Below are positions 1-7,289 of a DNA stretch of 16,337 bases, in pieces. A program made the translations under genes and the position numbers. The DNA comes from Hydromicrobium sp964415365 (GTDB lineage: Bacteria; Actinomycetota; Humimicrobiia; Humimicrobiales; Humimicrobiaceae): positions 1 through 16,337 of the forward strand of contig CAYPYW010000039.1 in assembly GCA_964415365.1 (NCBI GenBank), given 5' to 3'. How positions within the stretch are numbered: the first letter of the stretch is position 1; every line of letters begins with the position of its first letter. Under the pieces are notes generated by a model, which saw only the letters and a list, made by a program, of their open reading frames with translations, ran no database searches and was not told the origin of the DNA.

Positions 1-985
1 TGGTGGGGTACTTTTCAACTGAAACAGTGGGTAGTTTTAGGTTAACATAAACAGAGCGTACAAGTATCACATTTAAGCCTACGAATACCCCTTCATAGGA
101 TTTAATCTTTTTTGCCATATAGCAGTATGTATTATCATCTACTTTCTTCCAGGGGGCGGCCTCCAGTTTTAAAAGACCCTTTGCATCAGAGGCTGCATCC
201 ATATTCTTCTTTAGTGGTATTAAGGTGTCTATGCCGTAACTTTTTTTAAACCTTGATATCATGGCCGCGTCCAGGAAGGTCCGGTCACAGATAAGTAGCT
301 TAATTTTCCCCTTTCCCACATTTTTTACATATTCATCCACCAGGGCGTCACCCACCGGCTTGTCATGGGACTTTGACCCTGATACTTTTCTTGTAGCACA
401 GGGTGGGTCTCTTATCCCATATGGTGGCATTTCAGCTGTATCTACATAGTTTTTACCTGCATCTAAGGGCAAGTACGGAACCGTCAAGGATAAATATGCC
501 ATCCTTCTGTATAGTCCTTTTAGAGGAAAAGAACTTTGCCACATCTCTGTTGTAACAGCCGGTAAGCTGGCCTGCATCTGTATCCTTAAAATACTTCCTT
601 AAGGTATCCTGGTTTACTGTCTCTCCCTTGGTTCTGGGGCGCCTGTTCTTTTTGTTAAATCCACCTTCCACCACACCGATATTAAAGTTTGTCCTGGTAA
701 GAACTGCTCCGCTTTTTAATATACCGGGGAGTTTGTAAAAGGAGTTTGATTGTGAGAGCTTTAGTTGAAACATAAGGCCGATCAGTATCCATAGGGGGAT
801 ATTCTTTCTTTGACGGGGAGAAGGATAGGTTTCTTCTGTAAAGCCAAAAAAGCCAATGGAGAGAAGGAAGGCAAAGAACCTGTCGGAAAAGCTCCAGGAA
901 GAGCCGTCCACATAATCAATATTACCGGCCTAAAGTGCTGCTATTACTCTGGGCCTGTTCTTTACAAATACTGTAAGATCTGACC
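1..985 (-). pseudogene. DDE transposase of an IS4-like element, frameshifted and cut by the window edge
   Basis: Read leftward, this encodes a DDE-type transposase. The N-terminal part opens near 985 (…FVKNRPRVIAAL), meets a TAG at 930-932 and continues as AGNIDYVDGSSWSFSDRFF. A 152-codon stretch (911-453) follows, with a basic 'SPRQRKNIPLWILIG' segment and an 'ILDGSVLALRC' strand that fits the first catalytic Asp. Reading then shifts frame near 465-467 and resumes as LDAGKNYVDTAEMPPYG, and later as LLICDRTFLDAAMISRF, which fits the second Asp. It stays open to the left edge. Two lesions make it a pseudogene, unless both are sequencing errors. Its G+C content is clearly higher than that of the genes to its right, which fits recent arrival. 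The IS4-like assignment comes from the overall layout; the exact family was not determined. Confidence 0.75.
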
Positions 986-1143
986 TTTAAATTGCTTTAC
1001 AAAGATATCAGTATATTGTTTTAAAAAGACAGGTGGTAAGGTAATTAAATTGCAGGTAGGGTTTACCAGAACTACCGCGTTAGCGGTTTAGTTCAATAAT
1101 TCATAATAAACTTCCCAATATAATCTTATGAAGGGAGTTTATT
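986..1143. other. Non-coding IS flank with a small hairpin
   Basis: No gene is supported here. It lies between the leftward transposase remnant and the rightward remnant starting at 1144, so it should hold the ends of one or both elements. A small hairpin ACCGC-GTTA-GCGGT lies at about 1073-1086, just before the second element's leader. I could not fix terminal inverted repeats or a target duplication. Confidence 0.4.
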
Positions 1144-1218
1144 GTGAGTACAACTAAGTTACTAAAAGAATCAATCAGGGCAGTCTTGGGGGAACTGGAA
1201 TCCCAGAATAAACACTTA
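1144..1218 (+). pseudogene. 5' remnant of a second transposase gene
   Basis: A strong ribosome binding site (AAGGGAG, six bases before GTG) opens a reading frame beginning VSTTKLLKESIRAVLGELES and continuing QNKHL. This is the kind of short helical start seen in IS-encoded proteins. Similarity-like sequence stops around 1218, where the text becomes the local operator and promoter sequence (GGAACGTTCT). The frame then runs by chance to a stop at 1276-1278. I read this as the 5' end of a transposase gene cut off at a junction with chromosomal DNA. The product family is not recognised with certainty. Confidence 0.45.
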
Positions 1219-1220
1219 GT

Positions 1221-1245
1221 GGAACGTTCTTTCTTTTATTGTCAA
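1221..1245 (-). promoter_or_regulatory. Stranded promoter -35 box and operator copy
   Basis: GGAACGTTCT at 1221-1230 differs by one base from the palindrome found five more times in the window. Ten bases away, read leftward, is a perfect -35 box TTGACA (1245-1240). Upstream of it is an AT-rich block very like those beside the promoters at 5837 and 15490 (TATAAAT…TCTTGACA). The distance from -35 to operator is only 9 bases, against 34 and 29 in the intact copies, and no good -10 is visible. The copy therefore looks damaged, and no chromosomal gene follows it leftward because IS sequence begins there. Confidence 0.55.
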
Positions 1246-1333
1246 GACAAATTATTTATATTGTCATTTAAAAATTAAAAGTGCACACCCTCAAACTATA
1301 ATCTTAAAACTAAAAGGAAAGGTTTTTAAGGTT

Positions 1334-1396
1334 ATGGCCCAACTACACAAAAGATTTATAGATCGGGAGGTAGAAGTGCTTCTAAAGTGCTATGTA
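1334..1396 (+). pseudogene. 5' remnant of a third transposase gene
   Basis: ATG at 1334, behind an A/G-rich leader (AAAGGAAAGG), begins MAQLHKRFIDREVEVLLKCY. This resembles the N-terminus of IS-encoded integrase/transposase proteins that start MAxLHKRFTDxQVxxLLxxY. Similarity fades after about 20 codons, and the frame (stop at about 1448-1450) then runs antisense through the 3' end of the permease gene. It is taken as a truncated fragment with no function. The element family is uncertain. Confidence 0.4.
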
Positions 1397-1404
1397 GGCT
1401 TCAT

Positions 1405-2238
1405 TTATTTTATTGAGCCTAATGTCATACCCCTTATAAAAAATTTTTGAGTAAAACCATAAAGAATCATAATTGGTATAGTGGCAATTAATAAGCTTGC
1501 AAAAATATAAGTTGGAGTTGACATTGTGTTACTACTTAATTTAGTAATTGCAGCCATAAGTGGTGCTTGTTCTTTAGATTGTAAAAATAGAAGTCCTATT
1601 AATAATTCATTCCAAATACCGTTAAAATTTAATAATATTAAAGAAAATAGAACAGGTTTAGCCATTGGTATTATTATATTTTTTATTGTTCCTAACCTAT
1701 TAGCACCATCAATAGTTGCTGCTTCTATAATTGAAGTATTAATTCCTCTAAAAAATGTAGTTAATAAAAAAATTGAAAATGCTAATCTTGTTCCAGTATA
1801 AACAGTTATGGTACCTAAATATGTATTACCTAAACCTATTTGATTAAATTGGATAAGTAAAGGAATAACGATTATCATCGGAGAAAAAAACATAGTAGAA
1901 ATTACAGAAATATATAAACCTTTTTTTATTTTAAATTTCATAAATGCAAAAGCGTAAGCTCCCAAAATTCCTACAATAGTAGTTAGTACAACAGTGGAAA
2001 AAGATAGTATTACGCTATTTTTAAAAGCAATGTTCATATTACCTTCGTTCCATACATGAACTAAGTTATCAAAATTCATTGACTTTGGTAGCGATAGTTG
2101 ACTTGCAGCAAATTCTAATTCGGTTTTAAAAGAATTAACTATTAGATAATAAAACGAAAAAATAATACTTATCCCAAAAAAGATAAAAATTATTTGGATA
2201 ATTATTTTTGATAATATGTTTTTTGCTTTTTTATTCAT
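1405..2238 (-). CDS. ABC sugar transporter permease, MalG type
   Basis: This is an inner-membrane permease of a CUT1-family carbohydrate ABC importer, 277 residues, the usual length. A basic N-terminus (MNKKAKNILSK) leads into a first membrane helix at about residues 12-34. Further hydrophobic helices follow, to about six in all. The cytoplasmic EAA loop that docks the ATPase is clear: IEAATIDGANRLGTIKNIII, followed by PMAKP. The protein ends in FIRGMTLGSIK, a C-terminus typical of MalG-type subunits (…GLTxGAVK). Its ATG directly follows the stop codon of the upstream permease and has AGGAG about eight bases before it, so translation is probably coupled. It is the last gene of the leftward operon. 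The substrate cannot be read from the permease. Confidence 0.95.
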   Translation of the reverse strand: MNKKAKNILSKIIIQIIFIFFGISIIFSFYYLIVNSFKTELEFAASQLSLPKSMNFDNLVHVWNEGNMNIAFKNSVILSFSTVVLTTIVGILGAYAFAFMKFKIKKGLYISVISTMFFSPMIIVIPLLIQFNQIGLGNTYLGTITVYTGTRLAFSIFLLTTFFRGINTSIIEAATIDGANRLGTIKNIIIPMAKPVLFSLILLNFNGIWNELLIGLLFLQSKEQAPLMAAITKLSSNTMSTPTYIFASLLIATIPIMILYGFTQKFFIRGMTLGSIK

Positions 2239-3111
2239 TTATTCATTCTCCTGGCTTCTGGAAAATTTAAAATAAAGAAAAACAAATAAAAATGTAATCA
2301 CGAATAGAATTACTGAAGTTGAAGCAGCAACTCCCATCTTCTGATAAATGAAACCATAGATGTAAATAAAATATTCCAAAACAGTTGTGTTAAATCCTGG
2401 TCCTCCTCTTGTCATGATATGAATATAAGAAAATAGGTAATTGAGCTGACTAATAACAACTAATATTATATATAATTGAATAATATCTTTTAATTGTGGT
2501 ATTGTAATATATCTTAGTGTTTGAAAATCATTTGCTCCATCTACTTTAGCTGCATCATATAAAAAGGGATCAATTACTGATAATTTTGAGAGAAATAATA
2601 TAATTGCAAATCCAACATCTTTCCAGATTAAGGTTAATATAAGACCAAATAAAGCAAATTTAGAATTACCAAACCAATCTACTACTAAGAAATCGAGTTT
2701 CAAATTTATTAACAATGTATTTAACGGTCCATTTGAACGAAGAACAAAAGTCCATATTATGGCAGCTATGACAGTAGGCAGAATGACAGGTAAAAAAAAT
2801 AAATATTGATATATTCTATGACCGAATATTTTTAAATAAATGAATTGCGAAAAAAATAGACCAGATAATACTAATAAAGGAATGCTAACACCCATAATTA
2901 TTAAATTATTGGATAAAACTCTCAGAAAATAATTATTAAGAAAAACCTCTTTGTAATTATTAAATCCATTAAAACTTAAAAGAGGAGTATAGCCTTGCCA
3001 TTCAATAATGCTATACCAAAATATTCTAGTTACCGGAACCAAATATACAAATATTAAAATAAGAATTACTGGTGATAAAAATAACCAAACACTTTTTTCG
3101 TTTTTGAGCAT
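2239..3111 (-). CDS. ABC sugar transporter permease, MalF/UgpA type
   Basis: This is the partner permease of a CUT1 carbohydrate importer, 290 residues. It starts MLKNEKSVWLFLSPVILILI, the standard start of this subfamily (short basic tail, then WLFLxP). About six membrane helices follow. The EAA loop reads YDAAKVDGANDFQTLRYITI followed by PQLK, near residues 185-208. The motif YIHIMTRGGPGFNTTVLEYF just before the last helix is also family-typical ('xxTxGGPxxxT'). The ribosome binding site is weak (AAAGAGAAAAA next to ATG). The gene lies 157 bases after the binding-protein gene, with a stem-loop between, and abuts the second permease. Confidence 0.95.
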   Translation of the reverse strand: MLKNEKSVWLFLSPVILILIFVYLVPVTRIFWYSIIEWQGYTPLLSFNGFNNYKEVFLNNYFLRVLSNNLIIMGVSIPLLVLSGLFFSQFIYLKIFGHRIYQYLFFLPVILPTVIAAIIWTFVLRSNGPLNTLLINLKLDFLVVDWFGNSKFALFGLILTLIWKDVGFAIILFLSKLSVIDPFLYDAAKVDGANDFQTLRYITIPQLKDIIQLYIILVVISQLNYLFSYIHIMTRGGPGFNTTVLEYFIYIYGFIYQKMGVAASTSVILFVITFLFVFLYFKFSRSQENE

Positions 3112-3185
3112 TTTTTCTCTTTTTACTATTAAACTTATTAATCTTTAAAAATTAATTATAATCTTATCATGCCTTAAATTCATTA

Positions 3186-3231
3186 TATAAATGCATCCCT
3201 TCTTTTTTAATTAAGAAAGAATGCATTTATA
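3186..3231 (-). terminator. Intercistronic stem-loop after the binding-protein gene
   Basis: An 11-base perfect inverted repeat, TATAAATGCAT at 3186-3196 and ATGCATTTATA at 3221-3231, encloses a 24-base loop that can itself pair partly (TTCTT with AAGAA). It lies between the binding-protein stop codon and the first permease. In binding-protein operons such hairpins often stabilise or partly terminate the mRNA, so that the binding protein is made in excess. There is no strong U-run, so partial termination or RNA protection is more likely than a full stop. Confidence 0.5.
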
Positions 3232-3268
3232 TTTATATTATTCTAATCCCTTCAACTGCCCTAATTAT

Positions 3269-4627
3269 TTACCTGCCATTAGCCTTATCTATTTCTTTTG
3301 CATAATCTTCTATACTCATTTCTCCAGTAAGAACCTGGTTACCAAATTTTCCGATAGCTTGTATTGTTTCTTTCGAACACCAATTTGAGGGCATAAAACC
3401 TAATGCACCATTATTTTCATTAATTATTTCTGCTGCTTTTTTCTGAAATTCATTCCAACCTGGATCTGAATAAGTAGCTTGATAACCAATTAAGGGTGGT
3501 GTTTGCTCTGTATATTCTACAAGCAAATTAGCTCCCCACTCTGTTGCTGTAACCTCCTGAATAACTAACATCGCTTCTTCTTTATGTTCACTCCAAGAAG
3601 CTATTCCAATCACATTAGCTGCAACATTATTCACTGTTTTAGACAATTCTCCTTCATCTGATCCATAAGGCCAGAAATTAACCCCAATTTTATCTTTACC
3701 TAAAGCTTCTTGAAAACGTCGATAAAATGAGACATATGAATAATGCATTGCTACTTGCCCGCCGGTAAATTGTTGGACTGAATTATTATCCCAATCCATA
3801 GTAGTACCACCTTCAACAAAATATCCTTTATCATATAAGTCTTTCATTTGTTGTACCATATTAAGAAAAGGTTGGCTATTCAAAGATTTATTTGCAAAAT
3901 AATCAGCCACATCTTCGTTTGAGTCAAAATAACATGAAGTCGCACTAGAAGGTATAAACCATTGTGAGTATTGTCCCTCTTTATTGGCAAATGCTAAAGG
4001 TGTTATACCAGCGTCCTTCAATTTTTTGCAAACATCAAGAAATTCATCCCAATACCATATTTTAGGAGAATCGCTATAATCCACCCCTGCTTCATCAAAT
4101 AAATCTTTATTAAAGGCTATTGGACATATAGCAACATCTAGAACAACTGAATAAATATTACCGTCAGCATCTGTAACACCTGACCAACCGGCAACTTTTT
4201 CTTCCATTCCCTCAGGTAAAAGATCATTCAATGGCTCAAGTATTCCACTTATTCCATCAGTTATTGATGCAGAAGCTCCAGCCCAACCAAATATAAGATC
4301 AGGTCCGCTTTTAGACAACATTGATGCAGCCTTAACTTCATTCCAGGTGTCATAACCCTGGGGTTCTAGTATAACTGTTATATTATATTTTTCCTGCATC
4401 TGCTTACTTATTGCTTCCCAAAGGGCTACCGATGGGTCATTAGTAGCCCAAGGGGCCCAAAATACAAGTGTTACAGGTTCACGAGCTGCTTCAGCTGCTT
4501 CCTCCTCTGTCTCTACGGCTGCTTCCTCCTCTGTCTCTACGGCTGCTTCCTCTTTACAACTTATACTTATTAGCGTCATAGACAAAGCAAAAACCAATAC
4601 AATAATCCAAATAATTAACTTCCTCAT
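3269..4627 (-). CDS. Carbohydrate ABC transporter substrate-binding lipoprotein
   Basis: This is an extracytoplasmic sugar-binding protein (SBP family 1, MalE-like), 452 residues from the chosen start. The ATG at 4627 is preferred over an in-frame start 27 codons upstream. It has AAGGAAGGAG seven bases before it, and it opens a clean signal peptide, MRKLIIWIIVLVFALSMTLI followed by SISC, with lipid-bearing Cys24. After the Cys is a Glu/Ala-rich linker (EEAAVETE repeated) of about 25 residues, tethering the domain to the membrane. The mature domain begins PVTLVFWAPWATNDPSVALW, a typical first strand of this family. It is followed by 'LEPQGYDTWNEVKAA', 'GPDLIFGWAG' and 'SVVLDVAICPIAFNKDLFDEAG', all family hallmarks. 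It is the third gene of the operon. The ligand is unknown; gene context suggests an oligosaccharide. Confidence 0.93.
   Translation of the reverse strand: MRKLIIWIIVLVFALSMTLISISCKEEAAVETEEEAAVETEEEAAEAAREPVTLVFWAPWATNDPSVALWEAISKQMQEKYNITVILEPQGYDTWNEVKAASMLSKSGPDLIFGWAGASASITDGISGILEPLNDLLPEGMEEKVAGWSGVTDADGNIYSVVLDVAICPIAFNKDLFDEAGVDYSDSPKIWYWDEFLDVCKKLKDAGITPLAFANKEGQYSQWFIPSSATSCYFDSNEDVADYFANKSLNSQPFLNMVQQMKDLYDKGYFVEGGTTMDWDNNSVQQFTGGQVAMHYSYVSFYRRFQEALGKDKIGVNFWPYGSDEGELSKTVNNVAANVIGIASWSEHKEEAMLVIQEVTATEWGANLLVEYTEQTPPLIGYQATYSDPGWNEFQKKAAEIINENNGALGFMPSNWCSKETIQAIGKFGNQVLTGEMSIEDYAKEIDKANGR
4494..4552. repeat. 24-base tandem repeat in the lipoprotein linker
   Basis: Two identical 24-base units (4494-4517 and 4518-4541) and an 11-base partial third unit encode the repeated Glu/Ala/Val/Thr linker just after the lipobox. 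In-frame units of eight codons let linker length change by slippage without a frameshift. Confidence 0.85.
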
Positions 4628-4764
4628 TATAATCTCCTTCCTTGATAACATAATTAATTTTAATAATAAGATATAATTTGAATCATAAAATACCTCCCAT
4701 AATATCAAATATTACTTAATAATTTTTTTCTGCATCCACCTTCTTATCTTAATCATTTTCAATA

Positions 4765-5244
4765 CTATCTATAGAAATTCTTCAAGGGTTGTGACGTTTT
4801 ACTCTGGTTATGAATTCTATTTTTTCTAACATGTATCCTGCATTTTCCTTTATTTTTATCCAATCTATAAAAATCCGCAAAAAATCCGTTTCTTTTTATA
4901 ATAGGTGCCATTAAAGCTTCGCAGTGTTCACAATAATTTTCATAGGGTTCAAGATTTGTTACTATTAATTTTTCTATAATAACGCAATTGTGTATATCAA
5001 TAACCACTTCATCATCTCTTAAAGTTATACTACATCTACTTCCAAGTGTTCCTAAGCCTTTTTTGTTAACATTATATATTCCTTTAAGACCATCTTTTTT
5101 TATACTTTTATCAAGCTCTATACAGTTAGGTGAATTTTTTGATAAAAAACTCCATTCTTTTTCAACATCTCCCTTACCATATCTCTTATGTATTTCTACA
5201 CATATTTGACTATAAAACTGAATAAATTCATTATCTGATATCAC
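4765..5244 (-). CDS. Small three-cysteine protein, ATC-hydrolase-like (second paralogue)
   Basis: Predicted cytoplasmic protein of about 159 residues. GTG at 5244 is chosen as the start because GGAAGGAG lies six bases before it and the upstream gene's stop (5247-5249) ends two bases away, a standard coupling arrangement. An ATG at 5274 is the alternative, overlapping by 28 bases. From the GTG start, Cys87, Cys105 and Cys135 have the same spacing (18 and 30 residues) as Cys90, Cys108 and Cys138 of the neighbouring gene. Both end in an NKGKC element. A CEHC pair surrounds Cys105-Cys108. The layout resembles the L-2-amino-thiazoline-4-carboxylate hydrolase-like family, proteins of about 150-250 residues with conserved Cys. 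That assignment is by memory of the motif and moderate. No signal peptide or membrane segment is seen. The role beside a sugar importer is unknown. Confidence 0.75.
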   Translation of the reverse strand: MISDNEFIQFYSQICVEIHKRYGKGDVEKEWSFLSKNSPNCIELDKSIKKDGLKGIYNVNKKGLGTLGSRCSITLRDDEVVIDIHNCVIIEKLIVTNLEPYENYCEHCEALMAPIIKRNGFFADFYRLDKNKGKCRIHVRKNRIHNQSKTSQPLKNFYR

Positions 5245-5246
5245 TC

Positions 5247-5684
5247 TTACTCCTTCCAAAATTTTTGTATACATTTTCCTTTGTTTTGATTATATTCTAC
5301 TGAAGATCTATAACCAGCTTCTTTGGTAATTATGTTATTAACCAATTCTGTAGAGAACTTACAGAAATTTTTGGAAATCCTCAGTTTTTTCTGCTGCATA
5401 TTTTTTATTGCTGGACATTGATCAACCATTAATATAAGCATTCGGTTCTTCCAATCAATACTATATTCTCCCTTCTCAAATTTCATATTTTTCTTTAAAT
5501 AGCTTTCCATTTCTTTCAACCCCTTCTCTTTTAAATCTTTTATAAGAGAAGAGTATATTTTTTTCACAGCATCTTTAATAATACAAATTGTTTCTTTTTC
5601 ACCATAAGTTTTCGTTAAATAATCAAATATTAAACTTATTACACCGTGCGCATGATCTATCGGTATGTAAAAATCTTTCTTCAT
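5247..5684 (-). CDS. Small three-cysteine protein, ATC-hydrolase-like (first paralogue)
   Basis: Predicted cytoplasmic protein of about 145 residues, first gene of the transporter operon. The ATG at 5684 has GGAG and GGAA just upstream; in-frame ATGs at 5699 and 5693 and a TTG at 5702 are alternatives. It starts MKKDFYIPIDHAHGVISLIF, has a helical middle, then 'MVDQCPAIKNM' (Cys90), 'ISKNFCKFSTELVNNIITKEAGY' (Cys108) and 'NQNKGKC' (Cys138). The CP…C…GY…GxC order is what I recall for the L-2-amino-thiazoline-4-carboxylate hydrolase-like family, where cysteines are conserved. The next gene is a diverged paralogue with the same Cys spacing. It lies directly behind two operator copies, so it should be controlled with the sugar transporter. 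The substrate is not predictable. Confidence 0.75.
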   Translation of the reverse strand: MKKDFYIPIDHAHGVISLIFDYLTKTYGEKETICIIKDAVKKIYSSLIKDLKEKGLKEMESYLKKNMKFEKGEYSIDWKNRMLILMVDQCPAIKNMQQKKLRISKNFCKFSTELVNNIITKEAGYRSSVEYNQNKGKCIQKFWKE

Positions 5685-5723
5685 TGCTTCCATCTCCATC
5701 AATATATCAAATAATAAAATTCA

Positions 5724-5745
5724 TTTAGTAGAACGTTCTACTAAA
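5724..5745. promoter_or_regulatory. LacI-type operator, 22-base perfect palindrome
   Basis: The core AGAACGTTCT (5730-5739) lies in a perfect 22-base dyad (arms begin TTTAGT and end ACTAAA). It is in the leader of the transporter operon, about 40 bases before the first start codon. It is the most symmetrical of six copies in the window and has the central CG that LacI-family leucine-lever binding favours. Confidence 0.85.
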
Positions 5746-5792
5746 GAAAAAAAATTACAATTACCTGAGTAAGTTCGTAAAAAAAATATAGT

Positions 5793-5802
5793 AAAACGTT
5801 CT
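5793..5802. promoter_or_regulatory. Second LacI-type operator of the transporter operon
   Basis: AAAACGTTCT is one base off the consensus. It starts about a dozen bases downstream of the proposed -10 box, close to the start of transcription. Its centre is 63 bases from that of the perfect palindrome at 5724-5745, about six helical turns. Two sites on one face could let a dimer of dimers loop the DNA, but that is inference. Confidence 0.7.
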
Positions 5803-5813
5803 TAATTTTTATT

Positions 5814-5842
5814 AATTTACGCTATTATCTTTCTATTGTCAA
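5814..5842 (-). promoter_or_regulatory. Promoter of the three-cysteine/ABC transporter operon
   Basis: Read leftward: TTGACA (5842-5837, six of six), a 17-base spacer, then TAAATT (5819-5814, four of six). The upstream TATAAATAA-like block is shared with the promoter at 15490 and the damaged copy at 1240. Both operators lie downstream, which suits repression by blocking initiation or escape. Confidence 0.7.
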
Positions 5843-5871
5843 GAAGTTATTTATATTTTTAATAACTTCTT
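5841..5871. terminator. Stem-loop between the broken uxaE-like gene and the operon promoter
   Basis: AAGAAGTTATT (5841-5851) and AATAACTTCTT (5861-5871) form an 11-base perfect stem with a 9-base loop. It follows the last codon of the uxaE remnant by a few bases and its lower arm reaches the -35 box of the next promoter. It could end transcription of the lacI-iolB-uxaE unit. It lacks G+C and a clean leftward U-run, so termination strength is doubtful. Confidence 0.45.
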
Positions 5872-5876
5872 TTGCT

Positions 5877-6386
5877 CTATATTTTCCGTATTTCAGCATA
5901 CAATGTAGCAAAGCCTCCAATAGCATCATCCATCACATTCTGCCAGGTTCTTTCTGTTCTTTTAAGTTCTCTTAGAGATTGTTGAGCTAAAACTGGGAAT
6001 ATGTTTTTATTTTTAAATGCATTGATCTGAGGTGTAGTTGCTATTCCTAATCTATCACCTGTTCCAAAAGATTTTCTTGATTTACATAATACCGGATTTA
6101 AGTAAGGTAAATATTTTCGTATTATTTTCAGGTTATTATAATTTAAGCAGGTCTTTTTAAAATTCTATTTTTTCTGATCAATTCTTTTACTAAAAATATA
6201 TTTTCCCTCGAATTTTTTTATGAAATCTAAATCACTAACAATGATAATGTATTTTTTTACTAGATCTTTTATTAGGAAAAGATAGTTACCTCCAATTGAA
6301 TTAAATGAATTATAATAAATCTTATATTTATTATTTGAGTATCTCTGAAATAATTCTATAATATTATTTTTTAATTTCATTCTCAT
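5877..6386 (-). pseudogene. uxaE: Tagaturonate-epimerase-like gene, interrupted and truncated
   Basis: The frame starts at 6386 (MRMKLKNNIIELFQRYSNNK), runs 73 codons and stops at TAG (6167-6165). It continues in the same frame as NFKKTCLNYNNLKIIRKYLP to a second stop at 5879-5877. The second half contains 'FGTGDRLGIATTPQINAF', 'FPVLAQQSLREL' and 'RTWQNVMDDA'. These match the conserved N-terminal region of the UxaE family (GDRLGLATPGH…FPVLAQQSIRE…RTPxEVMDDA). That family epimerises tagaturonate to fructuronate and is about 480 residues long. Only about 168 codons remain, and the catalytic C-terminal part is absent. After MDDA the sequence no longer fits the family. It follows iolB by 61 bases and was probably cotranscribed with it. 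The family call rests on motif memory. Confidence 0.7.
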
Positions 6387-6447
6387 CTTTTTAAAGTAAA
6401 AATATAATTTTTAATGGGTAAGAATATTTTTCTCTTAATGGAATCTA

Positions 6448-7263
6448 CTACTTATCTTGAGAAGAAATACTGTCTATCCAGGAGTGGGTTTCTTCTTCAA
6501 ATGATATGAATTTATCTCTTTTTAATCCTCCAAGTATCCAAAGATAATAAATCATATAACCAGAATATCCAACTACCGGATGATAACCTTTTGGTATAAT
6601 AACTGTATCGCAATTTTCTACTACAATAGCTTCACTGATTTTTCTATCCTCAGTGTAAATATTTTGTAAAGCAATACCCTGAATTGGTTGAATCCTGAAA
6701 TGATAGACCTCCTCAAATCTTGTTTCTTTCCCTTCTACATCTCTATCATGTTTGTGAGGTGGAAAACTAGACCAATTACCATCATTGCTCATTGTCTCTC
6801 CTATAAGCAATTTATCAGCATCAAATTTTCCATAAATTATATCTTTTACAATTCTTTTATAATTACCTTTTCCTACAATCCTATTTTTTACGTTTTCTGG
6901 TTCAACAATATATAATTCTTTTTCAATATTTGTTTGTGAATAACATATTCCAATTTCTGTATATTCTACAGCTTTAAGCATTATTGCTTCATTTAAAGGA
7001 ACATAAATCGCTGTAGCATCTTCACTAAAGACACTACTTCTCTTTATTATTTTTTCGAATTTTTTCTTTACAGCTCTTACTTTGCAAATACCTTCAAAAA
7101 TGATTACCACAAGTTCGCAAGATTCTTTAGATAGTTCAAAGCTTTCTCCTTTATTAATTCTCAATATATCAAAGCCAATATATTTCAAACTATTTTTTCC
7201 TGTAACTATTTTTGATAGTCCTCTTGCTTTGATATAATCAGAACCCTTAAATAAAAGCTTCAT
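6448..7263 (-). CDS. iolB: 5-deoxy-glucuronate isomerase family protein (IolB/KduI superfamily)
   Basis: Cytoplasmic metal-dependent isomerase, 271 residues, the usual IolB length (about 270). IolB converts 5-deoxy-glucuronate to 2-deoxy-5-keto-gluconate in inositol breakdown; related KduI acts on uronates from pectin. The C-terminal cupin has the ligand set: His170 and His172 in NWSSFPPHKHD, Glu184/Glu185 in RFEEVYHF, and His228 in IPKGYHPV. The segment 'IALQNIYTEDRKISEAI' is also IolB-like. ATG at 7263, five bases after GGAG, is chosen over a TTG at 7284 with no clear binding site. No other inositol genes are present. The gene follows lacI and precedes a broken uxaE, so its true substrate may be a uronic-acid-like sugar. 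Confidence 0.85.
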   Translation of the reverse strand: MKLLFKGSDYIKARGLSKIVTGKNSLKYIGFDILRINKGESFELSKESCELVVIIFEGICKVRAVKKKFEKIIKRSSVFSEDATAIYVPLNEAIMLKAVEYTEIGICYSQTNIEKELYIVEPENVKNRIVGKGNYKRIVKDIIYGKFDADKLLIGETMSNDGNWSSFPPHKHDRDVEGKETRFEEVYHFRIQPIQGIALQNIYTEDRKISEAIVVENCDTVIIPKGYHPVVGYSGYMIYYLWILGGLKRDKFISFEEETHSWIDSISSQDK

Positions 7264-7289
7264 ATTATCTCCATTCTGAGCCAATTAAT

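Noticed and set aside
261..449. Open frame on the plus strand inside the left transposase
   Set aside because: It is antisense to a recognisable transposase reading frame and has no binding site or known motif.
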